Shown here: positions 40,214-49,345 of the stretch, in pieces
Layout of the letters: the number at the start of each line of letters is the position of its first letter
How positions within the stretch are numbered: position 1 is the first letter of the stretch
Source of the DNA: Prorocentrum cordatum
Taxonomy: Eukaryota > Sar > Dinophyceae > Prorocentrales > Prorocentraceae
Assembly: GCA_963575745.1 (NCBI GenBank)
Contig: CAUYUJ010000159.1
Location: 271,001 to 335,000 of the forward strand
Length of the DNA stretch: 64,000 nucleotides
Direction of reading: 5' to 3'
Position numbers and translations under genes: made by a program
Notes under the pieces: generated by a model
Database searches by the model: none
The model's input: the letters and a program-made list of their open reading frames with translations, nothing else
What the model was told of the DNA's origin: nothing

Positions 40214-40845
40214 GATGGCCTCCTGTGGTGCCGCAGGCTGCACGTGAGGAATAAATCGCGTCTCAAGTGCATCCTGGTTTTTGCTGTGTTACGCGGTGCG
40301 TGAGGCATGGCATGGCATAGCATTGAGTAGTGGCGCCGGCGGTGCACAATAGTAATTCGGTTGAGGACCTTGGCTCAAGGCCCCGGCCGAGTGCCGCAGG
40401 GAAGTCCCTATCGAGACCATGTTTGGGGACTTCTTGAGGACCTAAGGCATAATGTTTGGCGCATTCGGTCGGCACCAATTCGCCTCAGAAGCGCGGGGAG
40501 CGTGGCAACACCATCCCCGCGCCAATGATATATTTGTCCTGTTTGGCTCAAGACTCGACGTCCGAGCGAGGAAAACATGCCCGAGCAGAGGAGCAATAAA
40601 GCGCGGCAACGCCGTTTGCTCCTCCGTCTCACTCGTACTTGTGACACCCTCCTCAGGCTTAGGTTCCATCTCCCGATCGACGATACTCTCCATAATCCTT
40701 TTCCCATACCTCGTTTCAGAGCCCCGGTTATACTTCGCACAGGGAGTGAGTATAGAAGAACTGGCACAGGAAGAAGATCAATGAACAACGATATGATGTA
40801 TTCTGCGCACCCGTTCGTGGACCAGCACCCGCTGATGTCCACAAG
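40214..40845 (+). repeat. Left LTR of the copia element
   Basis: Starts GATGGCCTCCTGTGGTGCCG and ends CTGATGTCCACAAG, matching 48,702-49,345. It contains AATAAA at 40,249, two TTGGCTCAAG motifs (40,370 and 40,543) and a TATATTTG stretch near 40,529. An ATG at 40,781 opens a frame that crosses the LTR end into the first internal ORF. Confidence 0.85.
40542..40552 (+). other. Spliced-leader-like motif in left LTR
   Basis: TTTGGCTCAAG equals the last 11 bases of the 22-nt dinoflagellate spliced leader as I know it (...CCATTTTGGCTCAAG). A second 10-base match, TTGGCTCAAG, is at 40,370-40,379. The right LTR has both, at 49,034-49,044 and 48,858-48,867. It could be a relic of a trans-spliced, re-integrated transcript, or chance. 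Confidence 0.4.
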
Positions 40846-41119
40846 GGTTATGAGCCCAACCGGACCTTCAGCTTCCTTTCCCGCATCCTCTTCGACGACC
40901 ACCTGGACGCCTTTCTCGGCATGTGTTGCAGGATCGGGCACGTGGATGATCCGAACGTGTCACGCGTGCGCCGACGTGATGACAGGGCCCACTGTCACGT
41001 GCCCGGCGTGCCACGCGTCTGTGCACAGCCACTGCGTGGTGAGGCGCATGAGCTGCATGGTGCGCACGAGCTGCGCCAACGAGATGGACTTCGCCATTGC
41101 GAACCATCAGGCGCAGTAG
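40781..41119 (+). CDS. First internal ORF of copia element with RING/PHD-like zinc motif
   Basis: 113 codons from the ATG at 40,781 in the LTR. A second possible start, MSPTG, lies within the PBS at 40,850. The protein has CHACADVM...TCPACHASVHSHC, a C-x2-C...C-x2-C-x4-H-x2-C pattern like RING/PHD-type fingers. It ends at TAG (41,117-41,119), after which the same frame stays open to 41,533. Function unknown; probably the N-terminal part of gag. Confidence 0.5.
   Translation: MNNDMMYSAHPFVDQHPLMSTRVMSPTGPSASFPASSSTTTWTPFSACVAGSGTWMIRTCHACADVMTGPTVTCPACHASVHSHCVVRRMSCMVRTSCANEMDFAIANHQAQ
40845..40861 (+). promoter_or_regulatory. Primer-binding site matching initiator tRNA-Met anticodon arm
   Basis: GGGTTATGAGCCCAACC directly follows the LTR. 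GGGTTATGAGCCC is complementary to GGGCTCATAACCC, the anticodon stem-loop of eukaryotic initiator tRNA-Met (CAT anticodon inside). Priming from an internally cleaved initiator tRNA is established for Drosophila copia, so this is the expected PBS type for this superfamily. Confidence 0.75.
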
Positions 41120-41122
41120 AGG

Positions 41123-41533
41123 ATGGCGGTGAGCTCCGCGAGCTTCGGGCGTTTCATGAGCGCCGGCGGCCAGTACGCGGGGCAGGCCATCGGCGCAGTG
41201 GCCACCGGGGCCGTGGGAGGAGCGGCCAGGCTGGTGACAGGCTGCGCCGCGGGTGCCGTCTCGGCGATCCGGGGCATGCGCGCGCTGGAGCTGCCGAGCG
41301 CGCCTGCGCCGCAGCGCCCGCGCGTCCTCGAGCAATTCGATATCTCGGTCGCGGGCTCGGGCAGCGGCGTGCCGACCGAGATGGCGGACGTGATGGCCGA
41401 GTTCAGACGGATGCGCGCGGAGATGAAGGCTCTGAGGGAGGAGAACGCGAGGCTCCGAGGAGGGGGTGCAGCGTCAACCCAAGGCGGGTACGCGACGCCT
41501 TCATCGCCTGAGCGGCTGGACTCACGAGGTTAG
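41123..41533 (+). CDS. Gag N-terminal segment of copia element, in phase after a TAG
   Basis: 136 codons starting ATG at 41,123, one codon after the upstream TAG. It has a small-residue-rich segment (GQAIGAVATGAVGGAARLV) and a charged helix (MRAEMKALREENARLRG) suited to self-association. Its natural continuation (TAANTTAEHVQEFSAQAA) is in the overlapping frame 41,466-42,830, so a frameshift lies near 41,510. Confidence 0.5.
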   Translation: MAVSSASFGRFMSAGGQYAGQAIGAVATGAVGGAARLVTGCAAGAVSAIRGMRALELPSAPAPQRPRVLEQFDISVAGSGSGVPTEMADVMAEFRRMRAEMKALREENARLRGGGAASTQGGYATPSSPERLDSRG

Positions 41534-42765
41534 GGCCGCGAGCACGGCGGCCAACACGACTGCCGAGCACGTTCAGGAGTTCTCCGCGCAGGCTGCGGCG
41601 CCGACGAGCGCCACGCAGCAGGAGCAGCCGCCAGGACTCGGCGCAGCTGCTCTAGCCGGCATCGCGCCTGCAGGACATCCAGGAGGTGGTCATCCTCATG
41701 GCGGTGGTGTACCTGGAGGCGCTGGGCCGCCTGGAGGAGGCGTTGGGGTTCTTCCTGGAGGTGCCCCACATGGTGGTGGTGGTGGTGGTGGTGGGTGCGG
41801 AGTACATGGACTGGGCCATGCAGGTGGGTATCCTCATAGAGTCGGTGGCGGTGGCTTCGGACTACCAGGTGGACCTGGGGGCGGAGGTGGGCCCGGCGGA
41901 TCTGGAGGAGAATTTCCAGGAAGAGGTGGGCCCGATCGTCCTGGCGGTTTTGGTGGGCAGCCTGGAGGCGGAGGACCTCCACTACCACCGCCGCCTCCGC
42001 CACCATTTGGCGCTGCAGGCACCGCGGCGGCAGGCGGACCGCAGCGCGACGTGTTGCTGGAGAGCACGCTCGCGAAGTTGAAGGCGGCCGACTTGCCGCA
42101 TTTGGCCTGGAAGGGCAGCCTGGCTGGTAAACCGGGCATACTGGAGCATTGGATCCAGAGGGCGTCGCTCGACCTAGGGGGCATGCACCAGCTCATCGAG
42201 CGCTACTGGTCGCAGGTGCTGGGCGTGGTGGTGGAGACGTACGAGACGTACTTGCGCCATGGGCCCCTGGACCGCCCCGCGATCAGGCCCATGCAGCCTG
42301 CGCAGTTCCCCCTCAATGAGGCTGATGCGGTGAACTTCCACAGCGTGGAGTTGCGACTCCGAGACCTGCTGCTCGCCCTCATGCCTGAGGACGTCAAGCA
42401 GGCGTGCTTGAGCACGAGGCAGACGAGCACCACCGATACTTTGTTCAGTGCGTATGTATCGGCTGGGCCCGGTACGGGCCCTGACAAGGACCACACTTTG
42501 CAGCAAGTGTCCAAGGGGAGGCACGTCGACGTGAAAGCGACCTGCGACGAGCTGCAACGCTGGAAATTCAGCACCGACCGCCTCGCCACTTTGGGCGTCG
42601 CGGCTCCCGACCCCAGCGTGCAACTGTCGTCCTTGAAGGCGATCGCGCACAAAATGCTGGAGTCCAACGAGGAGGTGAAGCACCGCTACTTCGGCTTCCT
42701 CGTGACTCGTGGTTTCAGCGGTGGGGTGGCGAACCAGGCCCAGGTTGACGACCTCTGGCGCGCGC
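41466..42765 (+). CDS. Gag: Gly/Pro-rich linker and capsid-like region
   Basis: The frame 41,466-42,830 has a long Gly/Pro-rich stretch from about 41,670 to 42,030 (translation of GGTGG-type repeats). An ordered region follows, from STLAKLKAADLPHLAWKG to about 42,735, with copia gag character (WIQRASLDLGGMHQLIERYW, RLRDLLLALMPEDVKQACL, VKHRYFGFLVTRGF). After about 42,765 it leaves the gag frame, and the nucleocapsid part continues in another phase. The capsid would package the RNA. Confidence 0.6.
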
Positions 42766-42790
42766 GGAGGCGAGGGAGTTCGCGGACGCG

Positions 42791-43597
42791 GTGCCCCAGA
42801 AGGACGACCCTGCCGCGAGGCTCGCGATGAGGCGACTTCCGAAGGGAGATCCCAAGGGAAACCCAAAGGGAGGTAAAGGCGACCCGAAGGGTGGAAAGGG
42901 GGAAAACAAGAGGAAGGACGACAGAGGCGGCAAGGCTAAGACCGACCAGAGCCCGTCCAAGACTAGTGACAAGAAGCCCTGCACATTCTTCGAGAGCGAG
43001 GGCGGGTGCTCTAAGGGAGCATTGTGTCCTTTTGCGCACCGGAAGCTTACCCCGTCGGATGGGAGATGCATCAACTGTGGTGACCCAGAACACCACAGCG
43101 CAGACTGCACGAGGCCGCGCGGTGCTGCGAAGGCTGCTGCTTCGACGCCGACTCCGGGGGGCACTGGGACGACTTCGACATCGACGGCGGCTTCGGCGTC
43201 TGCGAAGACGGCGGCGGCCACCTTGACGGCTGTCGACGTTCGCGCTGAGGCCCGCAACGAGCTGCTTGGCTTGATGAAGATGGGCACCGGGAGGCCTGCT
43301 GGCCAGGCGGATGCCGACTTTTGGAGCGCCGGTGATCCAAAGGCTAAGATGGTGAACATCAAGGCCAAGGTGATGATCGTGGACGGAGAGCGGCACCTCC
43401 TGGCGGACACGGGCGCCACGCACGAGCTGAAGGGCGTCAAAAACTTCGATGCGCGCTACAAAGACTACTCCCACTTGCGTCGCACGTGGGGACCATGGGG
43501 TTGGAGATGGAGTGGCGCGGCGCCCATGGCAGGATGCGCCAGCATTTCGGCCACGATGCCAGCACGCGCCCCGGCGGACAGCTTAGCGTCGACTTGA
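42791..43597 (+). CDS. Gag nucleocapsid zinc fingers and start of aspartic protease
   Basis: The frame opens at a GTG, with the first ATG at 42,827. A Lys/Gly repeat segment (KGDPKGNPKGGKG) is followed by a CCCH finger, CTFFESEGGCSKGALCPFAH. A CCHC knuckle, CINCGDPEHHSADC, comes next. Near 43,405 is LLADTGATHELKG, the DTG active site of a retroviral-type protease. The protease is cut short: within about 60 bases the next recognisable sequence is integrase in another frame, so most of the protease and the integrase HHCC finger are deleted. Confidence 0.75.
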   Translation: MPQKDDPAARLAMRRLPKGDPKGNPKGGKGDPKGGKGENKRKDDRGGKAKTDQSPSKTSDKKPCTFFESEGGCSKGALCPFAHRKLTPSDGRCINCGDPEHHSADCTRPRGAAKAAASTPTPGGTGTTSTSTAASASAKTAAATLTAVDVRAEARNELLGLMKMGTGRPAGQADADFWSAGDPKAKMVNIKAKVMIVDGERHLLADTGATHELKGVKNFDARYKDYSHLRRTWGPWGWRWSGAAPMAGCASISATMPARAPADSLAST

Positions 43598-44689
43598 GCG
43601 GGCCGCACCTTCCGGGACGCTGGCCGTCGGGAAGGACCGAGGACGCGGGCAGGGTGGCGCAGCACTTCCTCTTAGGGGTGTTCTCGGTGGTGACCGCAGC
43701 CGACATGCGGAAGCGAGCTGATCGTGAAAGAAAAGCTCGTGAGGCAGCTGGAGTATCCCATGACGCGCCCGAGATCGGCGCCGCAGGTTTTTCTGTTGAT
43801 GGCGATGTCGGGCAGCTGGCTGCTCGAGTCGCTGCCGCATTTGAAGTGTCGGAGCTAGGTGAACTGCGCCTCAGAAGCGACCGCCCTGGCCTGGTGGCGG
43901 CGAAACCCGCGCAGGTGCCCGACCATCCCCAGAACGAGAAAGAGCACAGAGGCCGAGGTCGCACCAGGGGTCGCCAGGGCCGGCTCGGAGCCCGCCAAGA
44001 TGCGGTACTTTGTGGTGCCCTTGGAGAACAAGCGCTTCGAGACGTGCAAGAAGGGATTGGGGCAAATCTTGGCCACGATTCGGTCCGAGTTCGAGGGCGC
44101 GAACGTGGTGCACCGCATCCACGGCGACAGGGCGAGCGAGCTGACCGGCACCAAATCGAAGGAGTATTTTGCGAAACAGGGCATCTTGGTCACCAGCATG
44201 CCGGGGTACGAGCCGAACAACAAGCCGCGCGCGGAGAAGGGGGTTCGGCCTCGTGAAGTTGAGGGCGAGGGCGATGCTGCTGAGCTTCCCAAATCCCCGC
44301 GACAGGCAGGACCTCTGGCCCATGGCGGTGCAGCACGCGGCCTGGTGCAGCAGGATGGCGGTTCAGGGGCGGAAGACAAACTGCCTGCGTTCGGGGCCAA
44401 GGTCAGCTCGAGGGTGAAGGATTTGCCCCGCGACATGCTGAGCGAGAGAGCGGTGGACAGCATCTTCCTCGCCGTTGACCCCGAGAGCGCGCGGCTGGTT
44501 GGGCGAATCGACCCAAAAGCTTCTCGCCCCGAGGCGCACTGGGTGATCGAGTCCTCGAGCTCGTTCGTGATCCACCCAGAGGCGGCGGTGTTGCCGATGG
44601 AACTGGAGAGCACGGCAGCGGAGCCTGGACCAGGAGAGGCGCACAGGACAAGATCTCCGATGAGGCCGCGCGGCCAAGGACCCTGGTGA
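43520..44689 (+). pseudogene. Copia integrase, frameshifted
   Basis: Frame 43,486-44,256 has GGQLSVDLSGPHLPGR (first catalytic D). Frame 43,859-44,689 then gives VVHRIHGDRASELTG (second D) and MPGYEPNNKPRAEKG (catalytic E). Frame 44,169-44,417 supplies FGLVKLRARAMLLSF...LWPMAVQHAAW. The 43,859 frame resumes with LPAFGAKVSSRVKDLP. All three DDE residues survive, but at least three frame changes separate them. Confidence 0.7.
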
Positions 44690-44708
44690 GGAGCACGAGG
44701 AGGTAGCA

Positions 44709-45164
44709 GTGCCAGGAGGAGGATCAGGAGGATCAGGAGAAGCAGGACAAGCAGGAGTTGATGGTGGAGGTCTCGATGGTGATGCTGGCGGTGATCGTTG
44801 TGGCGGAGGCCCCGGTGGACTCGGGGCTGGCGAGGCTCTGGACGTCCTCGGCGAGGTGATGCCCAAGGACATTAGCTGCCCAGCGTGCCGGTGTCAGCAT
44901 AGGAGCCACGCGAGGGACGAGCACTGTCGGCTCGGCCCACTTCTTCGGGACGACTGTGGTCCACGAGTTTTTGATCGTGGAGGTGGTGACTCCTATTCGT
45001 GCCCAACGTGCCGAGGACGGCATGCGGCGCATACCCGTGACCATCGGTGCCGACACGGGCCAGGAAGAGCAGGAGGAGGACGTGCAGGAGGAGCAAAGAG
45101 GACAGGTCGAGCGCCATCTTCGGCACGCCTTGCATCCAAATCGACGCCCACTGCTGGCGCATGA
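44709..45164 (+). CDS. Copia linker with paired Cys/His motifs
   Basis: In this frame a Gly-rich lead is followed by two similar motifs: ISCPACRCQHRSHARDEHCR and YSCPTCRGRHAAHTRDHRCR. Each is C-x2-C...H...H...C, spaced about 45 residues. They could bind zinc. It lies between integrase and RT. I recall such motifs in dinoflagellate copia polyproteins, but their function is unknown. Confidence 0.45.
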   Translation: MPGGGSGGSGEAGQAGVDGGGLDGDAGGDRCGGGPGGLGAGEALDVLGEVMPKDISCPACRCQHRSHARDEHCRLGPLLRDDCGPRVFDRGGGDSYSCPTCRGRHAAHTRDHRCRHGPGRAGGGRAGGAKRTGRAPSSARLASKSTPTAGA

Positions 45165-45267
45165 TCGGCTCGTGGCACTCCGGTGGGCCTCCTCTTGAAG
45201 CACGATCGCATCAATGCGCGCGTGTGATTCGCGGCCGCAGCAGGCGCCCTGGACGAGGAGGATTATC

Positions 45268-45288
45268 TATATATATATATATATATAC
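45268..45288. repeat. (TA)n microsatellite
   Basis: About 20 bases of TA, close to the left side of the nested insertion in the copia linker. Confidence 0.85.
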
Positions 45289-45773
45289 AACCACGTCTAG
45301 GCTCTGGAACTGGTCAGCACTCTGGTGGACAGAAAGAAAAAAAAGTCAGCTGTCGCTGGAACCATCTGCTGGTAAGCCTGTGGCTAGGGGGGCCCCCCTA
45401 AAGCTCGCAACGTGCGGCGTGCTCCATCACGCTCAAGCGGCGCCAGGCGGCCTAAGCGGAGACTGCTATTCTATAATATCTGAGTTCATTCCAATCCTAG
45501 TGCTCTGGCAGCGCCCATCTCTGCAGCATCGTCGGGCTGGGCACGCGCGCGATGGGAGGCTGGAGAGAGGTCGAAGTAATGCCTGGGAAAATCCATGCCC
45601 AAGTAACCTGGTGGCAGCTCGTGGCAGAGAGGGCTCTGGTGAGCTGCTGCTGCAGCTGGCATGCTCAATCGGGCGGGCCTGCGCGGGCGCAGAGGTGTGG
45701 CCAAACAGAGGAGGGGAGCTGGACCGCACGAAACGCACAGGCTGCCTAAAATTGGGCTGCATCCGCTCGGCGC

Positions 45774-46640
45774 TCACTTGCTCAACGTCTCGACCCAGCA
45801 CGACAATTCCTCCTCTAGCCACCCCGGTGGCGCGATGCCCGTGTGGACCACGCCCGCGCCCTCGTTGCGGATGGACGTGAGCACCACCTTGCGGAGGCTC
45901 CATGTCCGCATGGCGATGACGAGCTTGGTCTCCGTCGACTTGTAGCACTTCTCGAGCCTGATCAGCGAGACGTCCGTCTCGATGTCCTCCTTGGAGATCG
46001 CGTCCTCGCCCTCGCCGCCCGCGTTCACCTTCTGGAGGTAGTCGCCGATGGCCGTCTTCATCTTCCCCCCGATGTCGCACGCCATGAGCGCCTCCAGGAA
46101 GTCGATCACCAAGCCCGCGGTGGGGGCCCCCGGCTCCTGCAGCGCCTTCTTCGAGTCGGCCGCCCCACGCAGGCTCTCCACCTTGTTGCGGAAGGCCTCG
46201 GCCCCGTCGCCCACGCCGATGATCACCTTGTGCGTGGTCGGGAAGATGATCGTGTCGATCGTGGCCGCCGTCGTCATCCTGGAGCGATGGGGCGTTTGCA
46301 GCATCAATTTGGCCATTGTCGAGAGAAGGTCCGCGAGGTTCTTGTCCTTGGAGCTCCACACTTTGTCCGTGTGCTTGCCTCGCCTGCGGCGCCCGCCGCG
46401 ACGGCGGCGCCGAACTTCCTCGCCCTCGTCCTCCTTGTCCTCGTCCATGCGGTCGTCCTCGCCCTCCGCCCTGGGGGTAAGGATAGTCCCCCCTGGGCCC
46501 TTCGCCCGCTGGGCTGGGGGCCTGCCCGAGCCTTCGCCTTTGGGTTGCCTGCCACCACTCCCAGACCCCGCTGAGGACCGCGGGAGGCGCCAGGAAGCCC
46601 TCGCCACCGCCTCCCCGCTGGCGCTGGCTCCGCTGGCCAT
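45774..46640 (-). CDS. Nested minus-strand ORF of unknown function
   Basis: Start taken at the ATG at 46,640 (MASGASASGEAVA); the frame is open further from a GTG, but through low-complexity sequence. After a basic low-complexity part (RRRRRGGRRRRGK), residues about 100-288 read like a folded protein: NLADLLSTMAKLMLQTPHRS, VESLRGAADSKKALQ, GLVIDFLEALMACDIG and LEKCYKSTETKLVIAMRTW. I associate this pattern with a repetitive ORF common in dinoflagellate genomes, possibly ORF1 of a retroelement, but this is from memory. It runs against the copia polyprotein and splits it, so I read it as a nested insertion. Confidence 0.5.
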   Translation of the reverse strand: MASGASASGEAVARASWRLPRSSAGSGSGGRQPKGEGSGRPPAQRAKGPGGTILTPRAEGEDDRMDEDKEDEGEEVRRRRRGGRRRRGKHTDKVWSSKDKNLADLLSTMAKLMLQTPHRSRMTTAATIDTIIFPTTHKVIIGVGDGAEAFRNKVESLRGAADSKKALQEPGAPTAGLVIDFLEALMACDIGGKMKTAIGDYLQKVNAGGEGEDAISKEDIETDVSLIRLEKCYKSTETKLVIAMRTWSLRKVVLTSIRNEGAGVVHTGIAPPGWLEEELSCWVETLSK

Positions 46641-46959
46641 CCTGAACGGGTCGCTCAAGAGGAGCAGGTTCAGCAGGAGGGGCAGGAGGAGGAACGGGTG
46701 CAACAGGGAGAGCGGGTACAGCACTCGCCCTTGTGGTAGTTGTCCCTGGAGTGGTGGCCCGGGAAGTAGTCTCCGCCCTGGGTCGCGGTCTCCGCGTCCG
46801 CGCAGGCAGACTCGCAGGGCTCGGCGGAGGCGGAATCAGCAATCGGAAGCAAGCCTGCCGAGTCTGCTCACGTGAATCAGCAGTGTCTGAAGGTGTCCAC
46901 GAAGTCCACGACGCGCTCGCCGCAGGCGGCGAGGGCCTCGCGGGGGTAGCCGCGCCCGC

Positions 46960-47589
46960 GGCGGCTGCAGGGATGACGACGACGTTCCGCCTATCTTCTG
47001 GGACATCGAGCGCGAGAGCGGCATGACGCTGACGCCGATGAAGACCATCCGCACGGCCTTCGGCGCGGAGCGCGAGGAGTGGCGCCAGGCCTTGGAGGCG
47101 GAGCTCATCTCCATGAGCGAGAACCAAGTTTTTCGGAAGCTCTCGGCCCCAGAACGGCGGGAAGTACGTCCTTGGGAGGTGTTTCCTATGACAGTAGTGG
47201 CTGGGAAGAAGCCTAGAGGGCTGGAGCCTCGGGACCATGGACGTGTCGACCGCGTTCTTGAACGCACACCTGCCTGTAGGGCACCAGCGTGTCGTCGTCA
47301 GGCCGCCCGCGATTTTCGTCCAGTACGGCCTTGTTCCCGAAGGAGAGCTCTGGGTGGCGGAGAAGACCATCTACGGACTGAAAATCAGCCCGATGGCTTA
47401 AAGCGACAAGCGGGACGTTGACATGAAATCGCTCGTGGTGGATATCGGGGGCGAGCCGCACGTGCTGCGGCAATCGTCTGCTGATCCTGCGGTCTGGGCG
47501 GTGGTGCCGCAGCAGGGCGGCGAAGTCGTTGGCTACGTGCTGGCGTACGTGGACGACTTCTTGACGACGGGGTCGGACTCCGCAGTGTG
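46960..47589 (+). pseudogene. Copia reverse transcriptase, frameshifted with an in-frame stop
   Basis: The fingers begin VPPIFWDIERESG and AFGAEREEWRQALEAE in the 47,023 frame. MDVSTAFLNAHLPVG (motif A), KTIYGLKISP and LAYVDDFLTTG (motif C, 47,546) are in another frame. That frame is broken by TAA at 47,400 and ends at TGA after YVDD. A deletion near 47,205-47,235 removes the segment between fingers and motif A. Confidence 0.75.
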
Positions 47590-48585
47590 ATAGCTTCGAC
47601 GGGCCAGCTGGGGGAGCTCTGGCGCACAAGCTCGCAGCCGATCGTGAGCAGGTCGGCCCCCGGTACGCTGATGTACCTGAGCATTGACATAGAGCTCAGG
47701 GCTGAGGGCACGGTAACGCTCGGGCAGCGCCAGTACACCGAAGAGCTGCTCGAGAAGTGGGGGATGCTTCATTGCATCGGGACGGGGAGCATCAACTTAG
47801 ACAAAGAGTCCTTCGAGCATTTCACGGCCACCTCCTTCAGGGACGAAGGCGACGACGACGAGGCCGTGGAGGTGAAGCTGTCCGATGTTCGGCTGGCCCA
47901 GAAAATGGCCGGAAACCTCTTGTGGTTGGCCTCCCGGACTCGTCCGGACATAGCGTACGCTGTGTCTCAAGTGGCGTCGATAGCAACCTCCAATCCTCTG
48001 ACGAGCCTCTGTTTCGGCAAGAAGGTGTTGCGATACTTGTCCAGTACTCGCCGCATGGGGCTCTGCTACCACCCTGGCGGCGGAGGCGGAGGTGGAGACG
48101 ACCAGGGCGACGGTTCTGAGCCAGATCCGGAGGCCGCCTTCGTCCAGATATTCGCGGACGCCTCCCACGAGGACGTCGGAGCACAGACCGGGGTTGCTAC
48201 GTATCTTGATGGTTGCTTGGTCGACTGGAGGTCGATCCAGCAACAAGTAGTGGCATTCTCCACATGTGAAGCCGAGGTGAATGCACTTGCCATGGGTGAA
48301 AGCATGCGGGCGTCCATTGTAGCGACATTGGAGAGCATGCAGATCCGATGCTGTTCTCTGTATGGCGACAACTGTGCTGCCAACCAGATTGCGACTGGCA
48401 GAGGGACGTGGCGCACGCGAGCCCTTCCGACCAAAGTTGACGCGATTCGCTCGCGTGTCGAGCGAGGGCTTTTGACTCTCCAGTTCGTTGCCACATCATA
48501 TATGAAGGCCGACGGCCTGACGAAGTGCGGAGGAGTTCCGCACGCGCAGCGCACCAGAGGCCATTTTGGCCTTCGCCCGCTGTGA
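47587..48585 (+). CDS. Copia RT thumb and RNase H
   Basis: Open frame of 332 codons (opening at GTG, not ATG, so part of the polyprotein). It includes NLLWLASRTRPDIAYAVS, the typical copia segment before RNase H. RNase H residues are IFADAS (D), STCEAEVNA (E) and LYGDNCAAN (D), and KADGLTK is near the end. It is the best preserved pol piece and ends about 115 bases before the right LTR. Confidence 0.8.
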   Translation: MIASTGQLGELWRTSSQPIVSRSAPGTLMYLSIDIELRAEGTVTLGQRQYTEELLEKWGMLHCIGTGSINLDKESFEHFTATSFRDEGDDDEAVEVKLSDVRLAQKMAGNLLWLASRTRPDIAYAVSQVASIATSNPLTSLCFGKKVLRYLSSTRRMGLCYHPGGGGGGGDDQGDGSEPDPEAAFVQIFADASHEDVGAQTGVATYLDGCLVDWRSIQQQVVAFSTCEAEVNALAMGESMRASIVATLESMQIRCCSLYGDNCAANQIATGRGTWRTRALPTKVDAIRSRVERGLLTLQFVATSYMKADGLTKCGGVPHAQRTRGHFGLRPL

Positions 48586-48701
48586 GCTTCGATGTCTGCA
48601 GGTTTTGCGGGCCTCTTGAGCCCCACACCGCGCCGAGAAGCTTGCATATTATAAGTCGGCGCGAGGTGCGGGAGATCGCAGCAGCATGCCACGACTCCCG
48701 A

Positions 48702-49345
48702 GATGGCCTCCTGTGGTGCCGCAGGCTGCACGTGAGGAATAAATCGCGTCTCAAGTGCATCCTGGTTTCTGCTGTGTTGTGCGGTGCGTGAGGCATGGCA
48801 TGGCGTAGCATTGAGTAGTGGCGCTGGCGGTGCACAGTAGTAATTCGGTTGAGGACCTTGGCTCAAGGCCCTGGCCGAGTGCCGCAGGGAAGTCCATATC
48901 GAGACGATTTTTGGGGACTTCTTGAGGACCTAAGGCATAATGTTTGGTGCATTCGGTCGTTACCAATTCGCCTCAGAAGCGCGGGGAGCGTGGCAACACC
49001 ATCCCTCCCCGCACCAATTATATATTTGTACTGTTTGGCTCAAGGCTCGACGTCCGAGCTAGGAAAACATGCCCGAGCAGAGGAGCAACGAAGCGCGGCA
49101 ACGCCGTTTGCTCCTCCGTCTCTCTCGTACTTGTGACACCCTCCTCGGGCTTAGGTTCCATCTCCTGATCGGCGATACTCTTCATAATCCTTTTCACATA
49201 CCTCGTTTCAGAGCCCAGGAAGTCCTTCGTCTTATAGCACAGGGAGTGAGTATAGAAGAACTGGCACAGGAAGAAGATCAATGAATAACGATATGATGTA
49301 TTCTGCGCACCCGTTCGTGGACCAGCACCCGCTGATGTCCACAAG
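48702..49345 (+). repeat. Right LTR of the copia element
   Basis: Matches 40,214-40,845 with about 30 substitutions and small indels. No strong polypurine tract precedes it; the nearest is GCGAGGTGCGGGAGATCG at about 48,661. The LTR-borne ATG at 49,281 opens a chimeric frame that runs on into the (ACC)n array and is not a gene. Confidence 0.85.

Larger units (their letters stand above)
40214..49345 (+). mobile_element. Ty1/copia-type LTR retrotransposon, defective, with nested insertion
   Basis: Two direct LTRs of about 630-640 bp, roughly 95% identical with small indels, bracket a gag-protease-integrase-RT-RNase H series. Integrase before RT is the copia order. The PBS follows the left LTR. 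At least four frame changes, one in-frame TAA within RT and the minus-strand ORF at 45.8-46.6 kb show that the copy is inactive. Target-site duplication was not found at the borders I chose, so the exact ends are uncertain by a few bases. Confidence 0.85.

Noticed and set aside
45466-47370. 634-codon minus-strand ORF over the copia RT region
   Set aside because: Its left part shadows the 45,774-46,640 ORF and its right part is antisense to recognisable copia RT.
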